Assembly: GCF_019972155.1 (NCBI RefSeq) | Contig: NZ_BOVL01000005.1 | Span: 489,202 to 553,201 of the forward strand | DNA length: 64,000 nucleotides | DNA from: Bradyrhizobium sp. RD5-C2 | GTDB taxonomy: Bacteria > Pseudomonadota > Alphaproteobacteria > Rhizobiales > Xanthobacteraceae | Reading direction: 5' to 3' | In this document: one piece after another, positions 8,379 through 16,866 of the stretch | How positions within the stretch are numbered: the stretch's first letter is position 1 | Layout: each line of letters begins with the position of its first letter | Notes under the pieces: model-generated | The model's database searches: none | What the model was told of the DNA's origin: nothing | What the model saw: only the letters and a program-made list of their open reading frames with translations | Position numbers and translations under genes: made by a program

Positions 8379-9212
8379 ATGCGCCTCAAGTCAGTTTTCA
8401 TGTGCCTCGCCATGCTTGCCGCGCCGGCCGCGGCCGCGGCGCCGCTTCCGGCTCCGCATCAGGTCGAAATTCCCGAAGGCAATATCACGCTGCACGCGCA
8501 GCTCTACCGGCCCGACGGCGATGGCCCGTTCCCGACGGTCATCGCGCTGCATGGCTGCGGCGGTCTTGCCGGCCGTTCCGAGGCGGTCCTGCCGCGCTAT
8601 CGCGACTGGGCCGAGCAACTGCTCACGTCAGGCCATGCGGTGCTGCTGCCGGACAGCTACGGCTCGCGCGAGCTCGGGCCACAGTGCCGCATCAAGGAGC
8701 ATCAGGTCCAGACCCGCCGTGCGCGGGTTGCCGATATCAACGCCGCGCGGCAATGGCTGGTGCAGCAGAAATGGGTGGCGAAGAGCCGCATCAGCCTGAT
8801 CGGCTGGGGTAACGGCGCGGCCGCGTTGCTGTGGGCGGTGCGGCCGCAGATGTGGTCGCGCAATGTCGAGCCGGACTTCCGCTCGGCGGTCGCGTTCTAT
8901 CCGGATTGCCGCACCTCGTCCGGCCTCGGCTGGAGCGCGCGGGTGCCGACGCTGGTCCTGATCGGCGCGCGCGACGACGTGACGTCGTCGTCGGCCTGCC
9001 ACCAGATGGTGGACGGCGCGCGCGGCCGCAGCGCGCTGGCGCGGATCGTGGTCTATCCCGAGGCCTATCACGATTTCGACCGCGCCAACCTGCCGCTGCA
9101 TGCGGTCGCGGCCTCGTCCGATGTCGACATCACCGAGCCCGGTCACGTCGGCACCGATGCGAGTGCGCGCAAGGACGCGCAGAAGCAAGTTGCCGAGTGG
9201 CTGGCGCGCTAA
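8379..9212 (+). CDS. Exported dienelactone-hydrolase-like protein, nucleophile missing
   Basis: The protein has 277 residues from ATG 8379, chosen because it gives a signal peptide ([21 protein letters not shown]); earlier in-frame ATGs would bury it. The alpha/beta-hydrolase blocks are present: [24 protein letters not shown], a strand-turn [13 protein letters not shown] at 140-152, an Asp loop in [13 protein letters not shown] and a His in [14 protein letters not shown]. In related proteins the elbow is GWSNG; here residue 144 is Gly (codon GGT at 8808), so the catalytic Ser is absent. The protein may be catalytically dead or use another mechanism. It is probably periplasmic. Confidence 0.8.
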   Translation: MRLKSVFMCLAMLAAPAAAAAPLPAPHQVEIPEGNITLHAQLYRPDGDGPFPTVIALHGCGGLAGRSEAVLPRYRDWAEQLLTSGHAVLLPDSYGSRELGPQCRIKEHQVQTRRARVADINAARQWLVQQKWVAKSRISLIGWGNGAAALLWAVRPQMWSRNVEPDFRSAVAFYPDCRTSSGLGWSARVPTLVLIGARDDVTSSSACHQMVDGARGRSALARIVVYPEAYHDFDRANLPLHAVAASSDVDITEPGHVGTDASARKDAQKQVAEWLAR

Positions 9213-10828
9213 AACAAACTGCCCTGATCGATCGGCTTGGTGACGCGCTTCGGCGCCGCCGGTTTCGCCTCACGCGGCTTCGGCTGGCTCTCGGGCGTCG
9301 CCGTCGCCTCGGGCTGGTCGGCATTGGTGGTGGCGGCGACGCGGCCGTCGGCGAACTCGATCGACAAATTGGCGTTGGGGCCGACCGCCGCGGCTGAATG
9401 CAGTGCGTGTCCCTGCGCGTCGCGCACCAGCGCAAAGCCGCGCGCCAGCACGCCGCGATAGGACAGCGCCGACAGCAACTGGCTGCGATGGGCGACCCGC
9501 GCCTCGAGCCGCTGCATCGTCGTCAGCAGCGCGCGGCGGGCGCGTTCGGCGAGGCGGTGGGTGCGCTCGAGATCGCGTGCGATCGCGTTGCGCTGGGCCT
9601 TGGCGTTGGCGAGCTTCGAGGCCTTGAGCCGGATCTCGAGCCCGCTGAAGCGCTCGCGCCTGCGATGCAGCAGCGCACGTGCCGACAGCGCGATGCGTTC
9701 GCCCGAGACGGTTAGCCGCTGCCTTGCATGCGCGACCTGGCCGCGCAGCACGCCGATGGTGAGGCGTGAGCTCGACGCGGCAAAGCGGCGGAAATGCGCG
9801 TGCGTATTGGCCTTCAGCCCGCGTGGCAGCCCGGCGGCAAGATGATCGAGCCGCTGCCGCGGGATCGCCAGCAGTTCGTTCGCCGCCGGCAGCGCACGCG
9901 CCGCGGCACGCAGCTCGTTGCGGCGGGCCTCCTGGCTGCGCTGCCAGCACACCATGGTGCGGCGGGCGAGTCCCTGAACCTCGACGAACAGCTCGCTGCG
10001 CACCGGCACCGCCATCTCGGCGGCGGCGGTCGGCGTCGGCGCGCGCTTGTCGGCGACGAAGTCGATCAGCGTGATGTCGGTCTCGTGGCCGACCGCCGAG
10101 ATCAGCGGGATGTGGCTCTCAGCCGCGGCGCGGACCACGATCTCCTCGTTGAACGACCACAAATCCTCCAGCGAGCCGCCGCCGCGCGCGACGATCAACA
10201 GATCGGGCCGCGGGATCCGGCCGCCCTCCGGCAGCGCGTTGAAGCCGCGGATCGCGGCCGCGACCTGCTCGGCCGAGCCGTCGCCCTGCACCTTGACCGG
10301 CCAGACCAGCACGCGGCGGGGGAAGCGGTCCTCCAGCCGATGCAGGATGTCGCGGATCACCGCGCCGGTCGGCGAGGTGACGACGCCGATCACCTCGGGC
10401 AGCCACGGCAAAAGCTGCTTGCGGGCCTCGTCGAACAGGCCTTCGGCCGCGAGCTTCTTCTTGCGCTCCTCCATCAGCGCCATCAGCGCGCCGACGCCGG
10501 CGGGCTCCAGGGAGTCGATGACGATCTGGTACTTCGAGGAGTTCGGATAGGTGGTCAGCTTGCCGGTGGCGATGACCTCGAGCCCTTCCTGCGGCTTGAA
10601 GCGCATCCTCGCGTGGGCAAACTTCCAGATCACCGCCTCGATCTTGGCGCTCTCGTCCTTCAGGGCGAAATAGCAGTGGCCGGAGGAGTGCGGGCCGCGA
10701 AAGCCGGAGATCTCGCCGCGGACGCGGACATGGCCGAAGCGGTCCTCCACCGTCCGCTTCAGGGCGGAGGAGAGTTCCGAGACGGTGAACTCGGGCGCGT
10801 TGACGAGATTTGGCGCGGCAGCAGTCAT
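9209..10828 (-). CDS. xseA: Exodeoxyribonuclease VII large subunit (XseA)
   Basis: The protein has 539 residues. It has an N-terminal OB-fold ([54 protein letters not shown]), then the catalytic domain with [70 protein letters not shown] and [28 protein letters not shown], and then a long coiled-coil tail. It degrades single-stranded DNA with XseB, which is not in this window. The C-terminal roughly 60 residues are a Pro/Ala/Lys-rich extension. The gene is convergent with the hydrolase: the two reading frames overlap by 4 bases. Confidence 0.95.
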   Translation of the reverse strand: MTAAAPNLVNAPEFTVSELSSALKRTVEDRFGHVRVRGEISGFRGPHSSGHCYFALKDESAKIEAVIWKFAHARMRFKPQEGLEVIATGKLTTYPNSSKYQIVIDSLEPAGVGALMALMEERKKKLAAEGLFDEARKQLLPWLPEVIGVVTSPTGAVIRDILHRLEDRFPRRVLVWPVKVQGDGSAEQVAAAIRGFNALPEGGRIPRPDLLIVARGGGSLEDLWSFNEEIVVRAAAESHIPLISAVGHETDITLIDFVADKRAPTPTAAAEMAVPVRSELFVEVQGLARRTMVCWQRSQEARRNELRAAARALPAANELLAIPRQRLDHLAAGLPRGLKANTHAHFRRFAASSSRLTIGVLRGQVAHARQRLTVSGERIALSARALLHRRRERFSGLEIRLKASKLANAKAQRNAIARDLERTHRLAERARRALLTTMQRLEARVAHRSQLLSALSYRGVLARGFALVRDAQGHALHSAAAVGPNANLSIEFADGRVAATTNADQPEATATPESQPKPREAKPAAPKRVTKPIDQGSLF

Positions 10829-10916
10829 TTGCAGGTGATTCGGCTGTTTGTGAGCTTCAGCGCAACGTAGGGACTTTTGCCCGCCATCGCCAATGCGCGG
10901 GCTTGTTTGTCCATAT

Positions 10917-10942
10917 ACTCTGTGATACAGAGTTCTCTGTAT
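10917..10942. promoter_or_regulatory. Double palindromic operator before membrane/HTH operon
   Basis: Two interlocked palindromes share one half-site. ACTCTGT-GAT-ACAGAGT spans 10917-10933, and ATACAGAG-TT-CTCTGTAT, perfect over 8+8 bases, spans 10925-10942. Three CTCTGT-type half-sites therefore lie in a row, 36 bases before the GTG/ATG region of the DUF2306 gene at 10978, in the divergent gap with xseA. This is a typical operator layout for a small winged-helix dimer; such a regulator is the third gene of the downstream operon (12072-12371). Autoregulation is inferred, not shown. Confidence 0.6.
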
Positions 10943-10977
10943 TGAGAGGAATGGCGACCTGGCTGGAGGGCTGACCG

Positions 10978-11520
10978 ATGGTCCCGCAGTTGACGTTGGC
11001 GAGTTTCGTCCATTCCGCGGCAGGCGCGGTCCATGCCGTCGTGGCTGTCCTGTGCATCGGTGTCGGGCTGATCCAGTTCCTGCGTCCCAAGCGCGGCGCG
11101 GGCCACCGGGCGCGCGGCTATTTCTTCGTCTATGCCATGCTGGTCGCCGACGGGACCGCGATGCTGGTCTACCGGTTCACCGGCGCTCTCAACTTGTTCC
11201 ATGTCGGTGCGATCGTGAACTTCGCCTGCATCGTGGCGGCAATTGTTCCGCTGCTGCGCAGCCCGCGCCCGGCGAACTGGCGGCTGACCCACTACTATTT
11301 CATCTCGTGGTCCTACGTGTCGCTGATGTCGGCGGCGGCAACGGAAATCATGGCGCGTGTGCTGCCGCTGACGACGCGCGGGCAGGTCGGGCTGCTGGCA
11401 TTGGTGCTGTCGATCATCACCATGACGATCGCCTATGTCCTGATCGGCAAATATCGTCCGGCAGCCGATGCCCCACCGGTTTCTTCCAGGGTCGCCGAAC
11501 AAAATGGAGTGGCGTCATGA
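10978..11520 (+). CDS. DUF2306-type membrane protein
   Basis: The protein has 180 residues with about five predicted membrane helices: [23 protein letters not shown] near 12-34, [18 protein letters not shown] near 49-66, [42 protein letters not shown], and [21 protein letters not shown]. The [12 protein letters not shown] and [16 protein letters not shown] blocks resemble DUF2306, a family of unknown function related to heme-b-like membrane proteins. Its last codon overlaps the next start (ATGA at 11517), so it is the first gene of a three-gene operon with a second membrane protein and a winged-helix regulator. Confidence 0.7.
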   Translation: MVPQLTLASFVHSAAGAVHAVVAVLCIGVGLIQFLRPKRGAGHRARGYFFVYAMLVADGTAMLVYRFTGALNLFHVGAIVNFACIVAAIVPLLRSPRPANWRLTHYYFISWSYVSLMSAAATEIMARVLPLTTRGQVGLLALVLSIITMTIAYVLIGKYRPAADAPPVSSRVAEQNGVAS

Positions 11521-12068
11521 TCGACAGCCAGCAGGCCAGCGCGGCGCTGAACGACATCAACGACGTCGTGCAGCGCGTCCGCCAATCGCGAATCTATCAG
11601 AACGCCAGTCTCATCATCGTCATGTGGGGCGTATTGGTGTTCGTGGGCTACCTCGCCAATTTCACATGGCCGCCGCAGGGCTATACGATCTGGGCCGTCG
11701 TCGATCTCATCGGAATCGCAGGCTCGATCGCAATTGCAGCATTCAGCGGCATCGGTCCGGGGGCGGGCGCCTTCGCGCTCCGGCTGCTGGTGGCGTTCCT
11801 GCTGTTCATCGCATTCGGCATTTTCTGTTCGGCGGTGCTCGGCCATTTCGGGCCGCGTCAGATGCTGGTGTTCTGGCCGCTATTCACGATGCTGTTCTAT
11901 GCGCTCGCCGGCCTGTGGTTCGGCTACGCCTTCATCGTGATCGCGCTGTGCAGCAGCGCCTTGATCGTGACCGCCTACTTCTACGCCGGTCCGGCGCTGC
12001 TGCTGTGGATGGCGGTGGTGCATGGCGGTGCGCTGGTGCTCGGCGGCCTCTGGATGCGCCGGATCTGA
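11517..12068 (+). CDS. Hypothetical five-helix membrane protein
   Basis: The protein has 183 residues. A hydrophilic N-terminus ([28 protein letters not shown]) precedes five or six hydrophobic segments, starting with NASLIIVMWGVLVFVGYLANF and ending VVHGGALVLGGLWMRRI. I do not recognise a named family. The start overlaps the stop of the DUF2306 gene by 4 bases (ATGA), and the winged-helix gene follows 3 bases after its stop, so the three are translated as a unit. The pairing of a membrane protein with a small regulator is reminiscent of membrane-protein/antisense-regulator modules such as Ytr-like systems, but no transporter motif is present. Confidence 0.7.
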   Translation: MIDSQQASAALNDINDVVQRVRQSRIYQNASLIIVMWGVLVFVGYLANFTWPPQGYTIWAVVDLIGIAGSIAIAAFSGIGPGAGAFALRLLVAFLLFIAFGIFCSAVLGHFGPRQMLVFWPLFTMLFYALAGLWFGYAFIVIALCSSALIVTAYFYAGPALLLWMAVVHGGALVLGGLWMRRI

Positions 12069-12071
12069 TCG

Positions 12072-12371
12072 ATGGCGGAACTCGACGAGATCATTCACCA
12101 GCCGCTGCGGCTGCGGATCATGGCGGCGCTCAATGCGCTGCCGGTTGCGACCGGGCTCGAATTCGCCCGGCTGAAGAAGCTGACGGGCGCCACCGACGGC
12201 AATCTCGGCGCCCATATCGAGACGCTGGCGCGGGCCGGCTATGTGGCGGTCGACAAGGCCTTCTTCGGCAAGAAGCCGCAGACCACCGTGACCGCCACCG
12301 CGGCCGGCCGTGGCGCGTTCGCCCGCCACGTCGCGACCTTGCAGGAGATCATCGCCGGCAAGCAGCCATGA
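12072..12371 (+). CDS. Winged-helix transcriptional regulator (HTH_34-like)
   Basis: This 99-residue protein is a bare winged-helix domain: EIIHQPLRLRIMAALNALPVATGLEFARLKKLTGATDGNLGAHIETLARAGYVAVDKAFFGKKPQTTVTATAAGRGAFARHVATLQEII. The recognition helix is the DGNLGAHIETLARAGYV segment (about 41-57), followed by the wing with KKPQTTVTATAAGR. This is the MarR/ArsR-like small regulator type (Pfam winged helix PF13601, from memory). It is the third gene of the operon after 10978 and most likely binds the palindromes at 10917-10942. It has no ligand-binding domain, so control probably depends on a partner or on dimerisation. Confidence 0.8.
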   Translation: MAELDEIIHQPLRLRIMAALNALPVATGLEFARLKKLTGATDGNLGAHIETLARAGYVAVDKAFFGKKPQTTVTATAAGRGAFARHVATLQEIIAGKQP

Positions 12372-12468
12372 GCCGGAATGACGGGGGAATCGGCCCCGTC
12401 GCCCCTTGCAGGCCGGCGGGGATTCGTGCGACCGACACAGCTCTTGCACCCTTTTGAGCCTGTGTCTG

Positions 12469-13746
12469 ATGAACATCCTCCTGCTCGGTTCCGGCGGCCG
12501 CGAACATGCGCTGGCGTGGAAGATCGCGGCATCTCCGCTGGTGACGAAACTCTGGTGCGCGCCGGGCAATGCCGGGATCGCGCGCGAGGCCGAATGCATC
12601 GCGCTCGATGACGCCGACCATGCCGCGGTGATCGAATTCTGCCGGCGCAATGCGGTCGATCTGGTGGTGGTCGGGCCGGAGACGCCGCTCGCCGCCGGCA
12701 TCGTCGATGACCTCGCCGCTGAAGGCATCAAGGCGTTCGGGCCGAGCAAGCAGGCCGCGCAGCTCGAGGGCTCTAAGGGCTTCACGAAAGACCTCTGCAG
12801 CGAGTTCGACATTCCGACCGGCGCCTATCGCCGCTTCGACAATGCAAAGGACGCTGTGGCTTATGTCCGCGCCCAGGGCGCGCCGATCGTGGTCAAGGCC
12901 GACGGGCTCGCCGCAGGCAAGGGCGTTGTGGTGGCGCAGACGCTGTCTGAAGCGGAAGCCGCCATTGCGATGATGTTCGAGGGCGCGTTCGGCTCGGCCG
13001 GCGCCGAGGTCGTGATCGAGGAATTCCTCTCGGGCCGCGAGATCAGCTTCTTTGCGCTGTGCGATGGCGAGACCGCGATCCCGCTCGCGACCGCGCAGGA
13101 CCACAAGCGGGTGTTCGATCACGACAAGGGGCCGAACACCGGCGGCATGGGCGCCTATTCGCCGACGCCGTTCGTGACGCCTGAGATCCACGACCAGATC
13201 ATGGCGCGGATCATCCTGCCGACGGTGGCCGGGATGAAGCGCCGCGGCACGCCGTTCAAGGGCGTGCTCTATGCCGGTGTGATGCTGACCGAGCAGGGCC
13301 CAAAGCTGTTCGAATACAACGTGCGGTTCGGCGATCCCGAGTGCCAGGTGCTGATGCTGCGGATGATGTCGGACATCGTGCCGGCGTTTCTCGCCTCCAT
13401 CGACGGGCAGTTGAAGAATTTCGACCTGCGCTGGTACCCGGACCCGGCGCTGACGGTGGTGATGGCGGCCAAGGGCTATCCCGGCGACTACATCAAGGGC
13501 ACGCGGATCGACGGCCTCGATGACGCCGCCAAGGTCGACGGCGTCGAGATCTTCCACGCCGGCACGGTGGCCAAGGATGGCGCAATCCTTGCCAACGGCG
13601 GTCGCGTGCTGAACGTCTGCGCGATGGGCAAGACGGTCACCGAGGCGCGCGACCGCGCCTATCAGGCCGTCGATCGCATCAAATGGCCGGAGGGATTCTG
13701 CCGCCGCGACATCGCCTGGCAAGCGGTGGAGGCGGAGCGGACCTAG
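12469..13746 (+). CDS. purD: Phosphoribosylamine-glycine ligase (PurD)
   Basis: This 425-residue ATP-grasp enzyme makes glycinamide ribonucleotide in purine synthesis. The ATG at 12469 gives the canonical start [20 protein letters not shown]. Further GARS blocks are [96 protein letters not shown] and [16 protein letters not shown], followed by [11 protein letters not shown]. Length and all domains are complete. It stands alone, with a composite repeat directly after the stop. Confidence 0.97.
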   Translation: MNILLLGSGGREHALAWKIAASPLVTKLWCAPGNAGIAREAECIALDDADHAAVIEFCRRNAVDLVVVGPETPLAAGIVDDLAAEGIKAFGPSKQAAQLEGSKGFTKDLCSEFDIPTGAYRRFDNAKDAVAYVRAQGAPIVVKADGLAAGKGVVVAQTLSEAEAAIAMMFEGAFGSAGAEVVIEEFLSGREISFFALCDGETAIPLATAQDHKRVFDHDKGPNTGGMGAYSPTPFVTPEIHDQIMARIILPTVAGMKRRGTPFKGVLYAGVMLTEQGPKLFEYNVRFGDPECQVLMLRMMSDIVPAFLASIDGQLKNFDLRWYPDPALTVVMAAKGYPGDYIKGTRIDGLDDAAKVDGVEIFHAGTVAKDGAILANGGRVLNVCAMGKTVTEARDRAYQAVDRIKWPEGFCRRDIAWQAVEAERT

Positions 13747-13747
13747 T

Positions 13748-13861
13748 TGTCATTCCGGATCGACGCGCATCGCGCGTCGATCCGGAATCTCGATGTTGTA
13801 GGTGCTTCTCACATTACCTCGAGATTCCGGGTTCGGCGCGTTGCGCCGCCCCGGAATGACG
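13748..13861. repeat. Composite inverted repeat, CATTCCGG family
   Basis: Two hairpin units lie in a row: TGTCATTCCGGATCGACGCG with its mirror up to 13790, and GAGATTCCGGG with CCCCGGAATGACG ending at 13861. The outer ends (GTCATTCCGG and CCGGAATGAC) are inverted, so the whole can fold as a cruciform. A related unit lies at 59527-59618. It fills the convergent gap between purD and the acyl-CoA dehydrogenase and may end transcription from both sides. Confidence 0.8.
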
Positions 13862-13868
13862 AAGCGGA

Positions 13869-15101
13869 TCAGAGCAAGTCCCCGCCCGCCGCTGACGCGG
13901 TGGTGCCGTGCTCGCGGAACGCCTTGATGACGTTCTTGCCGATCTTCCACTTGTGCACCTCGTCCGGGCCGTCGACCAGCCGCTGCGAGCGCACCTGGGT
14001 GTACCATTTCGCCAGCGGCGTATCCTGGCTGAAGCCGAGCGCGCCGTGGAGCTGGATCGCGGTGTCGATCACCTTGTGCACCATGTGGGCGTGGAAGATC
14101 TTGGCGATCGAGTTCTCCTGGCGGATGTCGAGGCCCTTCTCCGCCTTGTAGGCGATGTGCAGCAGCATCAGCCGGCCGATATAGAGCTCGCTCGCGCAAT
14201 CGGCGAGCATGAACTGCACCGCCTGGCGGTCGGCCAGCAACTGCCCGAAGGTCGAGCGTTTGGTGACATGGGCTGCCGCCATGTCGAGCGCGCGCTGCGC
14301 CTTGGCGACGTTGTGCATGCCGTGGCGCAGCCGGCCGTAGGCGAGGCGGTGCTGGCCCATGTTGAAGCCGTTGCCTTCGCCGCCGAGCAGATTGTCGGCG
14401 GGCACCTTGAGATCCTTGATCTCGATCTCGGAGTGGCCGCCATGGATCACGTCGTCATGCGGACCCTCGATCGCCATGTTGGCGACGTTGCGCTTGATGC
14501 GGTAGCCGGGGTTGGGCAGCTCGACGATGAAGGTCGAATACTGCTTGTGGCGTGGCGCGTTCGGATCGGTCTTCGCCATGACAAGCGCCATGTCGGCGAC
14601 GCTCGCCGACGAGGAAAACCATTTCTCGCCGTTGAGGATGTAGTTCTCATTGCCGTCCTTGACTGCCGTGGTCTGCATGCCGGTGGCGTCGGCGCCGGCG
14701 GCCTTCTCGGTCATCGAGAAGCAGATCCGCTTCTCGCCGTTCAGCAGAGGCTTGAGGAATTTCTCCTTCTGGTACTCGGTGCCGTGCGCCAGGATCGTCA
14801 TCATCGAGGCGTCGTCCGGCCCCTGCGTGTTCATCGAGAGCGCGCCGAGCATGCTCTCGCCGAGCTCCATCTGCACCAGCGCGTTGGCGAGCGGGCCGAG
14901 GCCCATACCGCCATACTCCTTCGGCACGAAGGGGCACCACAGGCCCTGCGCGCGGGCCTTCTTGCGCAGCGGCGCCAGCACCTCGGCGAGCGGCTTGGTG
15001 TCGAGTTCCTTTTCCGCCGGAATGCACTCGTCGTGCACGAATTTGCGGACCTTCTCGCGGATCGCCTTGGCTTCGGCCGGAATCTCGAAATCGATCGACA
15101 T
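13869..15101 (-). CDS. Acyl-CoA dehydrogenase
   Basis: The flavoprotein has 410 residues from ATG 15101 (MSIDFEIPAEAKAIREKVRKFVHDE), chosen over an upstream in-frame ATG that would lie near the opposite gene. Domain order is the alpha N-terminal domain, a beta middle domain with CFSMTEKAAGADATGMQT and ILNGEKWFSSSASVADMALVMAKT, and a C-terminal helical domain with GEGNGFNMGQHRLAYGRLRHGMHNVAKAQRAL and LHGALGFSQDTPLAKWYTQVRSQRLVDGPDEVHKWKIG. The DGPDEVHK ending is typical of the ACAD10/11-like subgroup. The substrate is unknown. It is divergent from the dehalogenase gene with a 119-base gap. Confidence 0.93.
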   Translation of the reverse strand: MSIDFEIPAEAKAIREKVRKFVHDECIPAEKELDTKPLAEVLAPLRKKARAQGLWCPFVPKEYGGMGLGPLANALVQMELGESMLGALSMNTQGPDDASMMTILAHGTEYQKEKFLKPLLNGEKRICFSMTEKAAGADATGMQTTAVKDGNENYILNGEKWFSSSASVADMALVMAKTDPNAPRHKQYSTFIVELPNPGYRIKRNVANMAIEGPHDDVIHGGHSEIEIKDLKVPADNLLGGEGNGFNMGQHRLAYGRLRHGMHNVAKAQRALDMAAAHVTKRSTFGQLLADRQAVQFMLADCASELYIGRLMLLHIAYKAEKGLDIRQENSIAKIFHAHMVHKVIDTAIQLHGALGFSQDTPLAKWYTQVRSQRLVDGPDEVHKWKIGKNVIKAFREHGTTASAAGGDLL

Positions 15102-15220
15102 GGCACTTCCTCGTTTCGTGTTGTTGTTGCTTGGGCTTGAGAATGGCATAAACCTCACTTGGACCAGCGGCAACGCCGAACAAAGTTTGAAGCACGGCGC
15201 ACGCGACCGGGGAGCCACCG

Positions 15221-16126
15221 ATGCCTGATCTCGCTGATCTTTTTCCCGGCTATGACTCGAAATGGATCAACACCGCGCAGGGCCGCATCTTCGCCCGCGT
15301 CGGCGGCAAGGGCCCGCCGCTGCTGTTGCTGCACGGGTTTTCCTTGACGCATGTGATGTGGCACACGGTGGCGCCGAAGCTTGACGACAAGTTCACGCTG
15401 ATCATCGCCGACCTGCCGGGCTACGGCTGGTCCGACATGCCCGACAGCGACAAGGACCATACGCCCTACACCAAGCGGGCCTGGGCCAAGACCATGGTCG
15501 AGGCGATGGAGCAGCTTGGCCATGTGCATTTCGCACTCGCCGGTCACGACCGCGGCGGCCGCGTCTCATACCGGCTCGCGCTCGATCATCCCGGCCGGCT
15601 GTCGAAGCTTGCGGTGCTGGATATCGCGCCGACCTATGATTACTGGCAGAAACTCAACCGCCTCTCGGCGCTGAAGATCTACCACTGGGCGTTCCTGGCG
15701 CAGCCCTATCCGCTGCCGGAGACGCTGATCTCCAACAATGGCGAATTCTTCCTCAAGGAGAAGATGGCGAGCCAGACCAGAACCAAGACACTGGAGGCGA
15801 TCGATCCGCGCGCGCTCGCGCATTACCTTGCACCATTCCGCGATCCCGCCCGCATCCACGCGATGTGCGAGGACTACCGCGCCGGCGCCTATGCCGACTT
15901 TGAGATCGACAAGGCGGACGTCGACGCCGGCAAGAAGATCACGATCCCGATGCTGGCGTTGTGGGGCGATGCCGGGGTTGCCAGCGCCGCAACGACGCCG
16001 CTCGACGTCTGGAAGAACTGGGCGACCAATGTCAGCGGCGCGCCGGTGGCGTCGGGGCATTTCCTGCCCGAGGAGGCGCCGGACGCGACGGCGAAGCTGC
16101 TGCGCGAGTTTTTCCTGGCGGGGTGA
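15221..16126 (+). CDS. Haloacetate (probably fluoroacetate) dehalogenase
   Basis: This 301-residue alpha/beta hydrolase is co-linear, from memory, with the structurally known R. palustris fluoroacetate dehalogenase. The expected active-site residues fall at the same numbers: nucleophile Asp110 in [11 protein letters not shown], Arg111 and Arg114 (carboxylate binding), Asp134 and His280 (rest of the triad), and His155, Trp156 and Tyr219 (halide pocket). It would hydrolyse haloacetate to glycolate and halide in the cytoplasm. The oxyanion loop reads HGFSLTH where I remember HGFPQTH. The gene stands alone, divergent from an acyl-CoA dehydrogenase. Substrate preference is inferred. Confidence 0.85.
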   Translation: MPDLADLFPGYDSKWINTAQGRIFARVGGKGPPLLLLHGFSLTHVMWHTVAPKLDDKFTLIIADLPGYGWSDMPDSDKDHTPYTKRAWAKTMVEAMEQLGHVHFALAGHDRGGRVSYRLALDHPGRLSKLAVLDIAPTYDYWQKLNRLSALKIYHWAFLAQPYPLPETLISNNGEFFLKEKMASQTRTKTLEAIDPRALAHYLAPFRDPARIHAMCEDYRAGAYADFEIDKADVDAGKKITIPMLALWGDAGVASAATTPLDVWKNWATNVSGAPVASGHFLPEEAPDATAKLLREFFLAG

Positions 16127-16140
16127 CTCTGCATAACCAC

Positions 16141-16242
16141 CGTCATCCTGAGGAGCGCGTAGCGCGACTCGAAGGATGCACGGCCCGGCTGGTGGCCGTA
16201 CATCCTTCGAGACGGCCGCTCCGCGGCCTCCTCAGGATGACG
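16141..16242. repeat. Composite inverted repeat, CGTCATCCTGAGG family
   Basis: The ends are perfect inverted copies of CGTCATCCTGAGG (16141-16153 and 16230-16242). Inside, TCGAAGGATG and CATCCTTCGA form a second nested pair around ACGGCCCGGCTGGTGGCCGT. Copies occur at 37575-37672 (missing its left end) and 60079-60172. This one lies in the convergent gap between the dehalogenase and tadA. Confidence 0.85.
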
Positions 16243-16278
16243 GGGTTGACTTGCTGCATGCCGAGAGGTGCGCAGCCC

Positions 16279-16725
16279 CTACCGCCGCGCTTTAAAAAAA
16301 TCCTTCAGCAGCGTCGCGGACTCGGTCTCGCCGACTGCGCCGTAGACCTCCGGGACGTGGTGGCAGGTCGGCTGCGCGAAGAACCGCACGCCTGACTCGA
16401 CCGCGCCGCCCTTGGGGTCGGCGGCGCCGTAGTACAGCCGGCGGATACGGGCGAAGGAGATCGCGCCGGCGCACATGGTGCAGGGCTCCAGCGTCACGTA
16501 GAGGTCGCAATCGACCAGCCGCTCGGTGCCGATGGCCTCGGCGGCTTGCCGGATCGCCAAAACTTCCGCGTGGGCGGTCGGATCGCGGTCGGTGAGGGTG
16601 CGATTGCTGGCGGTGGCGATGATCTCGTAACCCCGGACAATCACGCATCCGATCGGAACTTCGCCGGCTTTTCCGGCGTTTTCGGCCGTTTTCAGCGCCA
16701 AATCCATGAAAGAAGGGGCTGACAT
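16279..16725 (-). CDS. tadA: tRNA-specific adenosine deaminase (TadA)
   Basis: The protein has 148 residues if started at ATG 16725 (MSAPSFMDLALKTAENAGKAGEVPIGCVIV); an ATG four codons earlier at 16737 is possible. The zinc deaminase signature is complete: HAE with His52 and Glu54, and PCTMC with Cys82 and Cys85. Downstream RRLYYGAADPKGGAVESGVRFF and a C-terminal LLKDFFKARR helix fit TadA, which converts the wobble adenosine of tRNA-Arg to inosine. A generic nucleoside deaminase is less likely given the DPKGGAVES block. Confidence 0.9.
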   Translation of the reverse strand: MSAPSFMDLALKTAENAGKAGEVPIGCVIVRGYEIIATASNRTLTDRDPTAHAEVLAIRQAAEAIGTERLVDCDLYVTLEPCTMCAGAISFARIRRLYYGAADPKGGAVESGVRFFAQPTCHHVPEVYGAVGETESATLLKDFFKARR

Positions 16726-16866
16726 GCCTCGTATCATCGGAAGAAACCTGCTAGTAGCTTCGCCTTCAGCAAAAGTGGATGCCGGTTTTGCGTCAAATGC
16801 GCTGCCAACAGGGCGCGTACGCCCGGCTGCCCTTGCACCCCAATTGAGCGTCCAGCGAGATTATTC

